Shown: positions 51,576 through 59,316 of the stretch, one piece after another
How the letters are laid out: each line of letters opens with the position of its first letter
Numbering within the stretch: the stretch's first letter is position 1
Assembly (NCBI GenBank): GCA_020723325.1
Contig: DYJD01000005.1
Coordinates: 124,001 to 188,000, forward strand
Source: Desulfosudis oleivorans
GTDB taxonomy: Bacteria; Desulfobacterota; Desulfobacteria; Desulfobacterales; SURF-7
Direction of reading: 5' to 3'
DNA length: 64,000 bases
Position numbers and translations under genes: made by a program
Notes under the pieces: model-generated
Database searches by the model: none
What the model was told of the DNA's origin: nothing
The model's input: the letters and a program-made list of their open reading frames with translations, nothing else

Positions 51576-51820
51576 TCGGGGTCGGGGTCGGTATCGGAAT
51601 CGGTATCGAATTTTTTTCCCCCAAAGGCAATTCGCCAACGGGACGGAACGGGGTGGCCTGCAGATGTGCAGGGGCGGTTCGCGAACCGCCCCTACGGAAA
51701 GGCCATGGTGTTGGATCTTGGGGTCAGCAGGGAAAACGAGCTGGTTTTTCAGGGGCGGGGTCCATCAAATTATTTTTTTCTGACGATACCGATCCCGATA
51801 CCGACCCCGACCCCGAAAAA
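51576..51820. repeat. Inverted TCGNNN hexamer arrays around a 24-bp palindrome
   Basis: Array 51576-51610 (TCGGGG TCGGGG TCGGTA TCGGAA) faces 51784-51820 (CGATACCGATCCCGATACCG, then ACCCCGACCCCG). Between them, at 51670-51693, is a perfect 24-bp palindrome with halves AGGGGCGGTTCG and CGAACCGCCCCT. Together with the REP-like element it fills most of 51243-51838; no gene is visible there. The right array ends about 20 bases before the MFS stop codon. Confidence 0.8.
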
Positions 51821-51838
51821 GACAAGGCCGATTTGCAA

Positions 51839-53248
51839 CTACTTTTTCCGGCCGCGGCCCAAGGAAAGCAGCATTCCCAGGCAGGAGAAAACAGAGAAGC
51901 ATAAAAGTCCCACCCGCATGCTCAGCAGAAAGGCCGGCTGGGTGGCCGGGGTGACGGCGGAGGAACCCATGAAAAGGGAGAAAATCAGGGAAACCGTGGT
52001 CATGCTGGCGGCCATGCCCAGGGTCCGCATGGCGCCGATCATGCCCGAGGCCAGGCCGAAGCGCCGGCGTTCCACGCTGGCCATGATGGCGGTGGAATTG
52101 GGGGTGATGAAAATACCGAAACCAAAACCGATAAAAATCAGCTCCAGGGCCACGATCCACAAAGGGACTTGGGCGCTGATGGTCAGGGCCGCCAGCAACA
52201 AGCCGGCGGAACTGACCAGCATGCCCACCGTGGCCAGGCGGGCCGGCTCAAAACGATCAGAGAGGCGGCCGGCGGGCGGCGAGGCCAGCACCTGCATCAG
52301 GGGCTGCAGCAGAAGCAGCAGTCCGGCCTCCCGGGGGGATAACCCCTTTACAAATTGCAGAAAAAGACTCATGAAAAACGTGACACCGAAAGTGGCGGCG
52401 TAATTGCCCATGGCGGCAAGACAACTCCAGGTGAAAAAACGGTTGCCGGCCAGCAGGCCCACGTCCAGCAGCGGACTTTCGGAACGGGCCTCCATGCGGT
52501 AAAAGAGAATGAAGCCTAAAATCCCCGCCCCGATCATGGCCGGCCCCACGAGGACCTCCCTGGCATGGGCGGCTCCCAACATGATCAAGCCGGCGCTGAG
52601 GCCGTAAGCCAGCGCCCCTTTCCAATCCATGCGCTCGCCCGAGGCATTGCGCGGCATTTCGGTCATGCCGAAGATGCAGGCGGTGATGGCGCAAAGTCCC
52701 GGCGGGACCACCATCAAAAAGACGCTGCGCCAGCCAAAATGATTGGTAACATAGCCACCGATGACCGGACCGGTGGAAAGCCCGATGTAAGTGCAGGCCG
52801 AAACCAGGCCGATTTTGCGGCCACGCACTTCCGGCGGATAGGCCGCCGCCACCAGGGCCAGACTGCCGGAAAGCATCATGGCCGCCCCCAGGCCCTGAAA
52901 AAAGCGCAGGGTTATGACCATTTTAATACTGATGCTGAACCCCACCGTGAAAGTCATGAAGGTGAAAACCAGCAGCCCGGCCAAAAAAATCCGGCGCTGG
53001 CCCACAATATCCCCCAACCGGCCGAAGGTCAGCATGACCATGGCCACGGACAAAACATAGAGCTGCTCCACCAGTCCGAGCTGGACCGCCGAGGCCCCCA
53101 GGTCCCGGCCCAGGGAAGGCAGGGCCACCCCCACGGACGTGAGCATGAAGGGTGCCATGAACTGGGCAATACAAATAGTGACAAACGTCATGGCCGCTGA
53201 GCCGGCCTTGATCCCGGAGCCGGTTGGTGAATGTGAATCCCTTTCCAT
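51839..53248 (-). CDS. MFS transporter (DHA2-like drug/proton antiporter)
   Basis: 469 residues, rich in hydrophobic helices (about 13-14). The major facilitator signature between helices 2 and 3 is present (FGRLGDIVGQRRIFLAG). The antiporter motif C of DHA-type exporters is also present (SACTYIGLSTGPVIGGYVTN), as is a second-half GRLSDRFEPARL. It probably exports a drug or toxic metabolite using the proton gradient. The start ATG 53248 is preceded by GGGGGAGG at rather long spacing. It stands alone, separated from neighbours by repeat-rich DNA; no regulator gene is adjacent. Confidence 0.92.
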   Translation of the reverse strand: MERDSHSPTGSGIKAGSAAMTFVTICIAQFMAPFMLTSVGVALPSLGRDLGASAVQLGLVEQLYVLSVAMVMLTFGRLGDIVGQRRIFLAGLLVFTFMTFTVGFSISIKMVITLRFFQGLGAAMMLSGSLALVAAAYPPEVRGRKIGLVSACTYIGLSTGPVIGGYVTNHFGWRSVFLMVVPPGLCAITACIFGMTEMPRNASGERMDWKGALAYGLSAGLIMLGAAHAREVLVGPAMIGAGILGFILFYRMEARSESPLLDVGLLAGNRFFTWSCLAAMGNYAATFGVTFFMSLFLQFVKGLSPREAGLLLLLQPLMQVLASPPAGRLSDRFEPARLATVGMLVSSAGLLLAALTISAQVPLWIVALELIFIGFGFGIFITPNSTAIMASVERRRFGLASGMIGAMRTLGMAASMTTVSLIFSLFMGSSAVTPATQPAFLLSMRVGLLCFSVFSCLGMLLSLGRGRKK

Positions 53249-53351
53249 TAAAATGCAAAACCTCCCCCATTGTGCTGAAACTCAGCTCAATAGATTCTAT
53301 AAAATGGAAGATTTTGTCAACCTTCTACGGCTGATGGGTTTCGCATTCATT

Positions 53352-53387
53352 TCGGGGTCGGGGTCGCTATCGGTATCGGGGTCGATG
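53352..53387. repeat. TCGNNN hexamer array
   Basis: TCGGGG TCGGGG TCGCTA TCGGTA TCGGGG TCGATG: six units between the MFS gene and the toxin-antitoxin promoter. No facing partner is seen nearby. Confidence 0.8.
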
Positions 53388-53394
53388 GTGTTTC

Positions 53395-53454
53395 TTGATT
53401 GACAATCAATTCGATTCTCCTTACTATAAAGTAAGAAATAAATATATAGTAAGG
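53395..53454 (+). promoter_or_regulatory. Promoter and operators of the AbrB/PIN toxin-antitoxin operon
   Basis: TTGACA (53399-53404) and TACTAT (53422-53427) are 17 bases apart. A palindrome TTGATT-GAC-AATCAA (53395-53409) covers the -35. A perfect inverted repeat CCTTACTATA (53419-53428)/TATAGTAAGG (53445-53454) covers the -10 and the ribosome site AAGGAAAT. This fits autoregulation by the antitoxin or the antitoxin-toxin complex. Confidence 0.78.
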
Positions 53455-53464
53455 AAATCGAATC

Positions 53465-53713
53465 ATGACCCTGGCAACGATGACCTCCAAAGGCCAAATC
53501 ACTATTCCCAAAGAAATACGGGATTCCCTGAAATTGAGTACCGGCGATAAAATTGAATTCATTCTTACAAATAGCCGGGAAGCACTCCTCCGGCCTGTTT
53601 CCAAAAAGGTCGACGAAGTCTTTGGAAGGCTGTATCAGCCCAATAGAAATCCGGCTTCTATAGAGGAAATGAATGCCGCCATTGCAAAAAGGATAAGGGC
53701 GCGGATTAAATGA
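53465..53713 (+). CDS. AbrB/MazE-family antitoxin
   Basis: 82 residues from ATG 53465, behind AAGGAAAT. The SpoVT-AbrB swapped-hairpin DNA-binding domain is plain: LATMTSKGQITIPKEIRDSL followed by LSTGDKIEFILTNSREALLR. The C-terminal tail (about 48-82) would wrap and inhibit the toxin. It overlaps the PIN toxin gene by four bases (ATGA), giving coupled translation. It probably binds the inverted repeat that overlaps its own promoter and ribosome site. Confidence 0.95.
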   Translation: MTLATMTSKGQITIPKEIRDSLKLSTGDKIEFILTNSREALLRPVSKKVDEVFGRLYQPNRNPASIEEMNAAIAKRIRARIK

Positions 53714-54105
53714 AGGCGATTGACACCAATGTGTTGGTTCGTTTCCTTGTGAAGGACGATGAAAAACAGGCGACCACGGTTTTCAACCTGTTTAAGCACG
53801 CCGAGGCTGAAAACAACCCCTTGGTGGTGCCGCTCCCGGTGGTGCTGGAAACCTTGTGGGTATTGGAGACGGTATATCAGATTCCCAGTAAGGAAATCCT
53901 GGCTGTGATTGAAGAGTTGATCCTTATGCCGGCGTTGAAATTCAGTAACCAGTCTACCATCCAACATTTTCTATCCCTTGCCCGCGAAACCAAAACCGAC
54001 TTATCTGATATCCTAATAGCCGCTGCTGCTAAATCAGCGGGCTGCAAAGCCGTGCTGACTTTTGATAAGGCCGCGGCCCGGATGGATTTTTTTGAGCTTT
54101 TGTAA
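53710..54105 (+). CDS. PIN-domain ribonuclease toxin
   Basis: 131 residues with the PIN nuclease acidic set: Asp5 (MKAIDTNVLVRFL), Glu47 (VVLETLWVLE), Asp97/Asp100 (KTDLSDILIAA) and Asp119 (VLTFDKAAARM). It probably cleaves RNA and stops growth when freed from the AbrB-type antitoxin encoded upstream with a four-base overlap. Both genes look intact. AbrB/PIN pairs of this layout are common in proteobacteria and often lie in repeat-rich accessory DNA, as here. Confidence 0.95.
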   Translation: MKAIDTNVLVRFLVKDDEKQATTVFNLFKHAEAENNPLVVPLPVVLETLWVLETVYQIPSKEILAVIEELILMPALKFSNQSTIQHFLSLARETKTDLSDILIAAAAKSAGCKAVLTFDKAAARMDFFELL

Positions 54106-54120
54106 CCGCCCAAATTCGGA

Positions 54121-54146
54121 AAAACCTTCAACCTTCAACCTTTTCA
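54121..54146. repeat. ACCTTCA heptad array
   Basis: About three units (ACCTTCA ACCTTCA ACCTTTT) just after the toxin gene. It is the reverse complement of the GAAGGTT/GAAGGCT arrays found at 21170 and 26811. Confidence 0.65.
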
Positions 54147-54295
54147 GCAGTGCTGGGCTTTGAGACTTAATCATCAATCATCATCTGTTGACTTATTCAC
54201 AGATCTGGCCTACACTTATTCTAAACGATTGATTCACAAAAAAAATTACGGACACACCAGACCACGAACAATTCAGCAAAAGAGATGGGTTGAAA

Positions 54296-55210
54296 ATGCT
54301 ACGGGTTTACGCGCTATCAGAACGGAAGGTCGTGGAATTGCAAGAGCAGATCGGACCGATCATGGTTTTTGTAGCGCCCAATGAAGAGGAACGTCGCCGC
54401 CTGATCAGTGAGTTCAAGATCGATGAGCATACCCTGACCTCCTCCCTTGACCCTGACGAACTGGCCCGGCTGGAATTTGAACCGGATCATGCCGCGATCA
54501 TCTACAAGCGACCCAAAAATTATTATTCCGAGCAGGGCTTGGCCTTTCGGGTAGCCTCCAGCGGCATCTTTCTTTTCAAGGAACGCCTTATTGTCGTGCA
54601 ACCGGAAGACATCAACCTCTTTGATGGCAAACATTTCAATCGGATCAGTACACTGCGGGAGACCTTATTAAAGCTCATCTATCGCTCCTTGCTGCATTTC
54701 CTCGAACACCTGAAGATCATCAACTCCATTTCCGAGGAAGTAGAACACCAGATCAATACTTCCATGGAGAACAGCTTCCTGATCAATCTGTTCGCCCTGG
54801 AAAAAAGCCTGGTCTACTACCTGAACGCCCTCAATACTAACGGCGTGCTATTGGAGCGGCTGCGCAACAACGCCGTAAAAATGGAATTCAATCAGGATGA
54901 TCAGGAGTATCTAGATGATCTCATCGTGGAAAATTCCCAGTGCTACCGCCAGGCTGAAATTTATTCCAACATTCTCGCCAGCCTGATGGACGCGCGGGCC
55001 TCCATCGTGGGCAACAACCTGAATGTGCTCATGAAAAGGCTGAATATCATCACCATCGGCATCATGGTGCCCACCTTTGTTGTATCCGCCTTTTCCATGA
55101 ACATAAAAATCCCTCTCTCCACCCACCCCTATGCTTTTTGGATTATTATGGGCATGGCGGTGGTTTCAGTGGCCGGCTTCATGGTTTTTTGGCGCAGCGG
55201 CAAACGCTAG
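54296..55210 (+). CDS. CorA-like divalent cation transporter
   Basis: 304 residues from ATG 54296; an in-frame TTG six bases earlier is possible. The N-terminal alpha/beta cytoplasmic domain is followed by long helices (LLKLIYRSLLHFLEHLKIIN, YSNILASLMDARASIVGNNL) and two C-terminal membrane helices, the CorA layout. The pore-entrance motif, normally YGMN, reads FSMNIKIPL, so the GMN glycine is Ser; such variants occur in divergent 2-TM-GxN proteins. It probably moves Mg2+ or another divalent ion as a pentamer. There is no obvious operon partner. Confidence 0.9.
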   Translation: MLRVYALSERKVVELQEQIGPIMVFVAPNEEERRRLISEFKIDEHTLTSSLDPDELARLEFEPDHAAIIYKRPKNYYSEQGLAFRVASSGIFLFKERLIVVQPEDINLFDGKHFNRISTLRETLLKLIYRSLLHFLEHLKIINSISEEVEHQINTSMENSFLINLFALEKSLVYYLNALNTNGVLLERLRNNAVKMEFNQDDQEYLDDLIVENSQCYRQAEIYSNILASLMDARASIVGNNLNVLMKRLNIITIGIMVPTFVVSAFSMNIKIPLSTHPYAFWIIMGMAVVSVAGFMVFWRSGKR

Positions 55211-55221
55211 CGATTATTTGC

Positions 55222-55422
55222 TCATTGAACCGTGGGTCTCTTCTCCCCCTCCACATAAGCCATATTGCTATAGTCGACCATCGGGTCCTGCTTGCTTACA
55301 TGGTCGCCGGCAAAGCAAGCGGAGCACAAAAAATATCCATAGATGGGTGTAAATGCATCCAAACCGATGATGATGCCACGCTGACACTTGCTGCAAATCA
55401 AATCCGCCTTTGTCTTTTCCAT
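55222..55422 (-). CDS. Zinc-ribbon microprotein
   Basis: 66 residues from ATG 55422, with a strong GAGGGGG site just upstream, which supports real translation. Two CxxC knuckles, CSKC (from residue 10) and CSAC (from about 33), should bind one zinc or iron. No further domain is present. The function is unknown; such proteins are often adaptors or regulators. It converges on the CorA-like gene, with stops 12 bases apart. Confidence 0.75.
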   Translation of the reverse strand: MEKTKADLICSKCQRGIIIGLDAFTPIYGYFLCSACFAGDHVSKQDPMVDYSNMAYVEGEKRPTVQ

Positions 55423-55788
55423 TTTTCCCCCTCTGTTGGTTAGGTACGACTAGATGAAGTGAAAAAGTACTACATCGGCGCCCGCCACCAAAAGCTTTCC
55501 ATGCTTTCACGGCTGCTTAGTTTGCGGCGGCATCTGCTGCACTTGCTGCAGGTTGAATGTAAAAAATGAAAATAAAAATTCACCTTGGTTTGTCATTCTT
55601 CCCCTAAAAACAAACCCAGGCATCTCTTGCCGGCTACAGGAGCGGTGCGTTCATCCGAATACAACAGTACGTAGGCTGGTGTCTTTTTCGTATGCAGTCT
55701 GCAGAAAAAAGTATTTAATCCCTATCAAAACGATATGATTTTGTCAATCCCAATTAAATGGATTTTTTCAGTGGATATTTTTCTCCAA
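55423..55788. other. Gene-free stretch between zinc-ribbon and kinase genes
   Basis: It should carry the promoter of the zinc-ribbon gene. I see no convincing coding frame: short frames here lack ribosome sites and recognisable protein features. No strong dyad or tandem repeat is present. The part next to the kinase stop is AT-rich. Confidence 0.4.
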
Positions 55789-57774
55789 TTATCCTTTTTT
55801 CAGGATTTGCTGCAGGACCTCGGCCAGTTCCTGAACCGCCACCGGTTTTTTTAATATCTTGCAAATTCCTGCGGCGGCAGTGTTTTCCGGGGTCACCGCG
55901 CGATTGAATCCGGTGCACAGCACCACCGGAATACCCGGCCGAAGACGGGTGATTTCCCGCGCCAATTGCAAACCGGTCATTTGGGGCATGGTCATATCCG
56001 TAATCACCAGATCATACCAGGCGGCATTCTCGGCGAATTCCAACAAAGCCTCTTTTGGGTTGTGGTAACAGCGTGCGGTATATTGCATCATCTCCAGCAT
56101 GTGCTTGCCCACATCCACAAGGTCTTCCTCATCATCCACAAATAAAATCCTGCCGGAGCCTTTGGCCGGCGGCAGCAGCTTGGCCCTAACTTCAGCCAGC
56201 TCCCTTTCTTCGGCAATGCAAGGGAAATATACGTGAAAAGCAGTCCCCTGGCCCGGCCGGCTTTCCACTTGAATGGCGCCACCGTGATTTTCCATGATAC
56301 CGTGCACCACCGCCAGCCCCAACCCCGTACCTTCACCAACTTCCTTGGTGGTAAAATAGGGTTCAAAAATGTGCGCCAGGATTTGCTCGTCCATACCGCA
56401 GCCGGTATCCACAACGGAAAGCTTGAGATATTTTCCAGGATGCAGGGATTTATTCTTTTGACTTATATCTTCGTTAGTATCGATATAAGCGTCATGGATC
56501 CTGATTTCAAGGATTCCTCCGTCCGCCCTCATGGCGTGAAACGCATTGGCACATAAATTCATCAGCACTTGATGGATCTGGGTGGGATCTGCCAGGACAA
56601 TGCCCAAATGCCTTTGAATATCGGTTCTGATTTGGATGCTGGACGGCAACGAAGCCCGCAACAGCTTCAAGGCCTCCTTTGTGATTACGGCAAGATCAAG
56701 GGGTTGCTTTTCCGGTTTGCTTTGGCGGCTGAAAGCCAATATTTGCTGCACCAAATCCCTGGCGCGTTTTCCGGCCTTCTCGATGCCTGCAAGGTAATTT
56801 TGCACTTTGGTGTTTTCCGGGATTTCAAATTGGGCCAACTGGGTATAGCCCAAAATTCCGGCTAAAATATTGTTGAAATCATGGGCAATTCCACCGGCCA
56901 GGGTTCCCAGGGCTTCCATCTTTTGGGCCTGATTCAATCGGGCCTCCAGGGCCGCCTTCTTCTCTTCCGCCCGGCTACGTTCCGTGATATCGCGATCAAA
57001 GGCGAAAATATAACGACGGCCTTCCAGTTCAATCAAGCCGGCGCTGATCTCCACCGGAAACTCACTGCCGTCTTTCTTGCGATGACGAATTTCAGCCTTG
57101 ATCCAATGGCCGTCCAGCATTTGACGGATACGTTCCGGCGCTGCCGCCGCTGCGTCCGGTGTATCCAAATCCTGGATGCATTTTTCGCAAAGTTCCGCGA
57201 TGCTGTAACCATGCATGTCCGCCGCCGCTTGATTGGCGTCCAGTATTTTCCCAGTCTCTTGACCATCGGTGCCCAATATGAAAATGGCGTCCCCGGCTTT
57301 TTCAAAAAGCGTTCGATACCGCTTCTCGCTTTCCCGCAGTCCTGCCTCGGCTTGTTTTTGTTTGGTGATATCGCGGAACATCACAACATTGATGTCGGTT
57401 TCGGCAACGGATTTTAAATGGATTTCCACATCAATATATATCCCGTCTTTGCGGCGGTAACGCCGCTGCGCCTGCACGCCTCCGGGAAAATCAGCGATAT
57501 CCTTCCAGGAGCAGATGGGCTGGTCTTTCACATCATCCGGATGGATCAGGTCCTGGACTGTAAGCCCCAGGAGCTCCATGCGGGAATAACCGAGAAGCCG
57601 ACAGGCTTTGGCATTCACATCGATGATGACATTGTGAAAATCAGCCAGGAAAATGCCGTAGGGTGCTTCCTCAAAAAACAATTGAAAAAACATGTTCTGT
57701 CTGGAGGATGAAGTCGATTCCTCCGGGCTTTCTTTCCCAGGATCTGTTTGCCGAGAATTATTATATGACGACAT
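55789..57774 (-). CDS. Soluble hybrid histidine kinase (PAS-PAS-HisKA-HATPase-REC)
   Basis: 661 residues with no membrane helix. Two PAS domains come first (APYGIFLADFHNVIIDVNAK, and AGDAIFILGTDGQETGKILD), and the second is followed by a PAC-like motif. HisKA has the phospho-His in GGIAHDFNNILAGI. HATPase has the N box LMNLCANAFHAM and G box GEGTGLGLAVVHG. A C-terminal receiver has DDEEDLVD and phospho-acceptor Asp in LVITDMTMPQMTGL. It shares its domain plan with the membrane kinase at 21232-24276 but senses an internal signal. There is no adjacent response regulator or output gene. Start ATG 57774 has GGAGT upstream. Confidence 0.95.
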   Translation of the reverse strand: MSSYNNSRQTDPGKESPEESTSSSRQNMFFQLFFEEAPYGIFLADFHNVIIDVNAKACRLLGYSRMELLGLTVQDLIHPDDVKDQPICSWKDIADFPGGVQAQRRYRRKDGIYIDVEIHLKSVAETDINVVMFRDITKQKQAEAGLRESEKRYRTLFEKAGDAIFILGTDGQETGKILDANQAAADMHGYSIAELCEKCIQDLDTPDAAAAAPERIRQMLDGHWIKAEIRHRKKDGSEFPVEISAGLIELEGRRYIFAFDRDITERSRAEEKKAALEARLNQAQKMEALGTLAGGIAHDFNNILAGILGYTQLAQFEIPENTKVQNYLAGIEKAGKRARDLVQQILAFSRQSKPEKQPLDLAVITKEALKLLRASLPSSIQIRTDIQRHLGIVLADPTQIHQVLMNLCANAFHAMRADGGILEIRIHDAYIDTNEDISQKNKSLHPGKYLKLSVVDTGCGMDEQILAHIFEPYFTTKEVGEGTGLGLAVVHGIMENHGGAIQVESRPGQGTAFHVYFPCIAEERELAEVRAKLLPPAKGSGRILFVDDEEDLVDVGKHMLEMMQYTARCYHNPKEALLEFAENAAWYDLVITDMTMPQMTGLQLAREITRLRPGIPVVLCTGFNRAVTPENTAAAGICKILKKPVAVQELAEVLQQILKKG

Positions 57775-57944
57775 GGGCAGGACTCCGCTGAAAGGAATTC
57801 TATATAGAAAGAATAAACAATATCCGGAAAATTATCAAGCGGGCGGAAGTTTGAAACCTGCCAAAGATTTGCCATGGTGTTGTATATTTGACAGTGGGGC
57901 AGCGGCCCAAGCAACTGCAAGAGCGCTAATCGCATGCCAACACA

Positions 57945-57988
57945 TTGATAAAAAATGTCTTATCAAATCTCGCGCGATTTGGTATAAT
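57945..57988 (+). promoter_or_regulatory. Candidate promoter and dyad upstream of the actin-like gene
   Basis: TATAAT at 57983-57988 has TTATCA at 57960-57965, 17 bases upstream. The -35 is the right arm of an inverted repeat TTGATAA (57945-57951)/TTATCAA (57960-57966), a possible regulator site. Apart from this, the gene-free stretch 57775-58117 shows nothing I can name; it must also hold the kinase promoter on the minus strand. Confidence 0.5.
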
Positions 57989-58117
57989 TGCTGCATAACC
58001 ATTCTGGGTGAAAACTCCCCCTGTCCATCAACCCCAACCCGTTAAACCCAATACGGAAAACTGATTTTTACGAATTGTGATGTCAATAAAAAATCATAAA
58101 GAGAGGAGGATTGAATC

Positions 58118-59209
58118 ATGGTAGACAAGAACAAGAAGCCTTTTAAGAAGGACAATCCTGAAATGGTGGAAGCTTTTGAGCAGATTCTGAAGGCCCCGGA
58201 GGCAAACTCGGAGCTGACCCAAAACGCCATCGGTGTGGATATCGGCACATCCAAGACCGTTTTTGCAATGAACGGCAAAGGCAACGGCCACAAGGATTAT
58301 TTTTCCCAATTAAATGCCTTTATTGCGGTTCCCTATTCCCGCTTCACGGAAAACATTCTGAAACAAAACAAAATTCATCATTATAAACTAGCGGATTCTT
58401 TGATCGTTTATGGCGACGGGGCCGAGGTTTTTGCCAACATGTTGAACACTGAAACAAGACGGCCCATGCGCAACGGCCTGCTGAACGCCAAGGAAGCCAA
58501 TGCCATTGAAATCATGAAAGGCATTTTAAATGACATGATTCCGTCAGCCCCCTTTCCCAACACCCCCCTGTGTTTCTCCATCCCGGGGGTGCCCAAGGAT
58601 GCGGCCACGGATATCATCTATCATGAGGCCATTCTGAAGCGCCATCTGGATGAGAAAGGCTTTAAATCCCGCAGCATCAACGAAGGCATGGCCATCATTT
58701 TTTCAGAACTTGAAAGGGAAAACTTCACGGGCTTCGGCGTGAGCTGCGGCGGCGGCATGTGCAACGTTTGCCTTTCCTATCTTTCCATTCCCCACATTAC
58801 CTTCAGCATCACCAAAGGTGGCGATCATATCGATGACGCCGTGGCCTCGGTTACCAATGAGGTGAATACCCGCATCCGGGATATCAAAGAAAACCAGCTT
58901 GATCTTCTTGCCAATCCGGATAATGAAATTGAAGATGCTCTGCAGATTTACTATGATGACCTGATCCGCACCCTCATCCGGACCATGAAGGAAAGCATTG
59001 AACAAACGTCGAAAATTCCCAAGGTGGATGCCCCCATCCCCATTGTTCTCAGCGGCGGCACGGCCAAACCCAACGGATTTAAGGAACGTTTTGAAAATTG
59101 TCTCAAGGAGGTCAATTTCCCGCTGGAAATCAGTGAGGTCAGGCTGGCCAAAGATCCGCTGCGAGCCACGGCCAATGGCGCCCTGATCGCCGCCATGTTT
59201 GAAGGCTGA
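58118..59209 (+). CDS. Actin-like/Hsp70-like (ASKHA) ATPase of unknown role
   Basis: 363 residues from ATG 58118 behind GAGGAGG. After 35 polar residues the actin-fold motifs appear in order: phosphate 1 IGVDIGTSKTVFA (about residue 38), phosphate 2 GFGVSCGGGMCNVCL (about 207) and adenosine PIVLSGGTAKPNGFKE (about 310). It is close in length to MreB, ParM and MamK but not obviously one of them, and no peptide-binding domain of DnaK is present. It could form filaments or act as a switch. The next genes encode a membrane-anchored peptidoglycan amidase and an AMIN-domain protein, so a cell-wall function is a reasonable guess. Confidence 0.85.
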   Translation: MVDKNKKPFKKDNPEMVEAFEQILKAPEANSELTQNAIGVDIGTSKTVFAMNGKGNGHKDYFSQLNAFIAVPYSRFTENILKQNKIHHYKLADSLIVYGDGAEVFANMLNTETRRPMRNGLLNAKEANAIEIMKGILNDMIPSAPFPNTPLCFSIPGVPKDAATDIIYHEAILKRHLDEKGFKSRSINEGMAIIFSELERENFTGFGVSCGGGMCNVCLSYLSIPHITFSITKGGDHIDDAVASVTNEVNTRIRDIKENQLDLLANPDNEIEDALQIYYDDLIRTLIRTMKESIEQTSKIPKVDAPIPIVLSGGTAKPNGFKERFENCLKEVNFPLEISEVRLAKDPLRATANGALIAAMFEG

Positions 59210-59267
59210 GAATACCAGTGTTTCAGGCGTGAACCCATTCTCAGCGCCCATGGGCCTTAGGGCCCAT
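59205..59267 (+). other. Two intercistronic hairpins
   Basis: GCTGAGAAT (59205-59213, overlapping the stop codon) pairs with ATTCTCAGC (59237-59245). ATGGGCC (59250-59256) pairs with GGCCCAT (59261-59267). No T-run follows, so read-through into the amidase gene is possible. They may set mRNA stability or partial termination between the two genes. Confidence 0.5.
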
Positions 59268-59316
59268 CTGGGATAACCTTGCAGCAGATGGGAATTAATA
59301 GGGATTTGAGGAAGTC

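Noticed and set aside
47504-51838. Search for a DGR template repeat or reverse transcriptase beside the NACHT-FGE gene
   Set aside because: No adenine-rich copy of the VR and no reverse transcriptase motif (YxDD) found in the flanks or elsewhere in the window.
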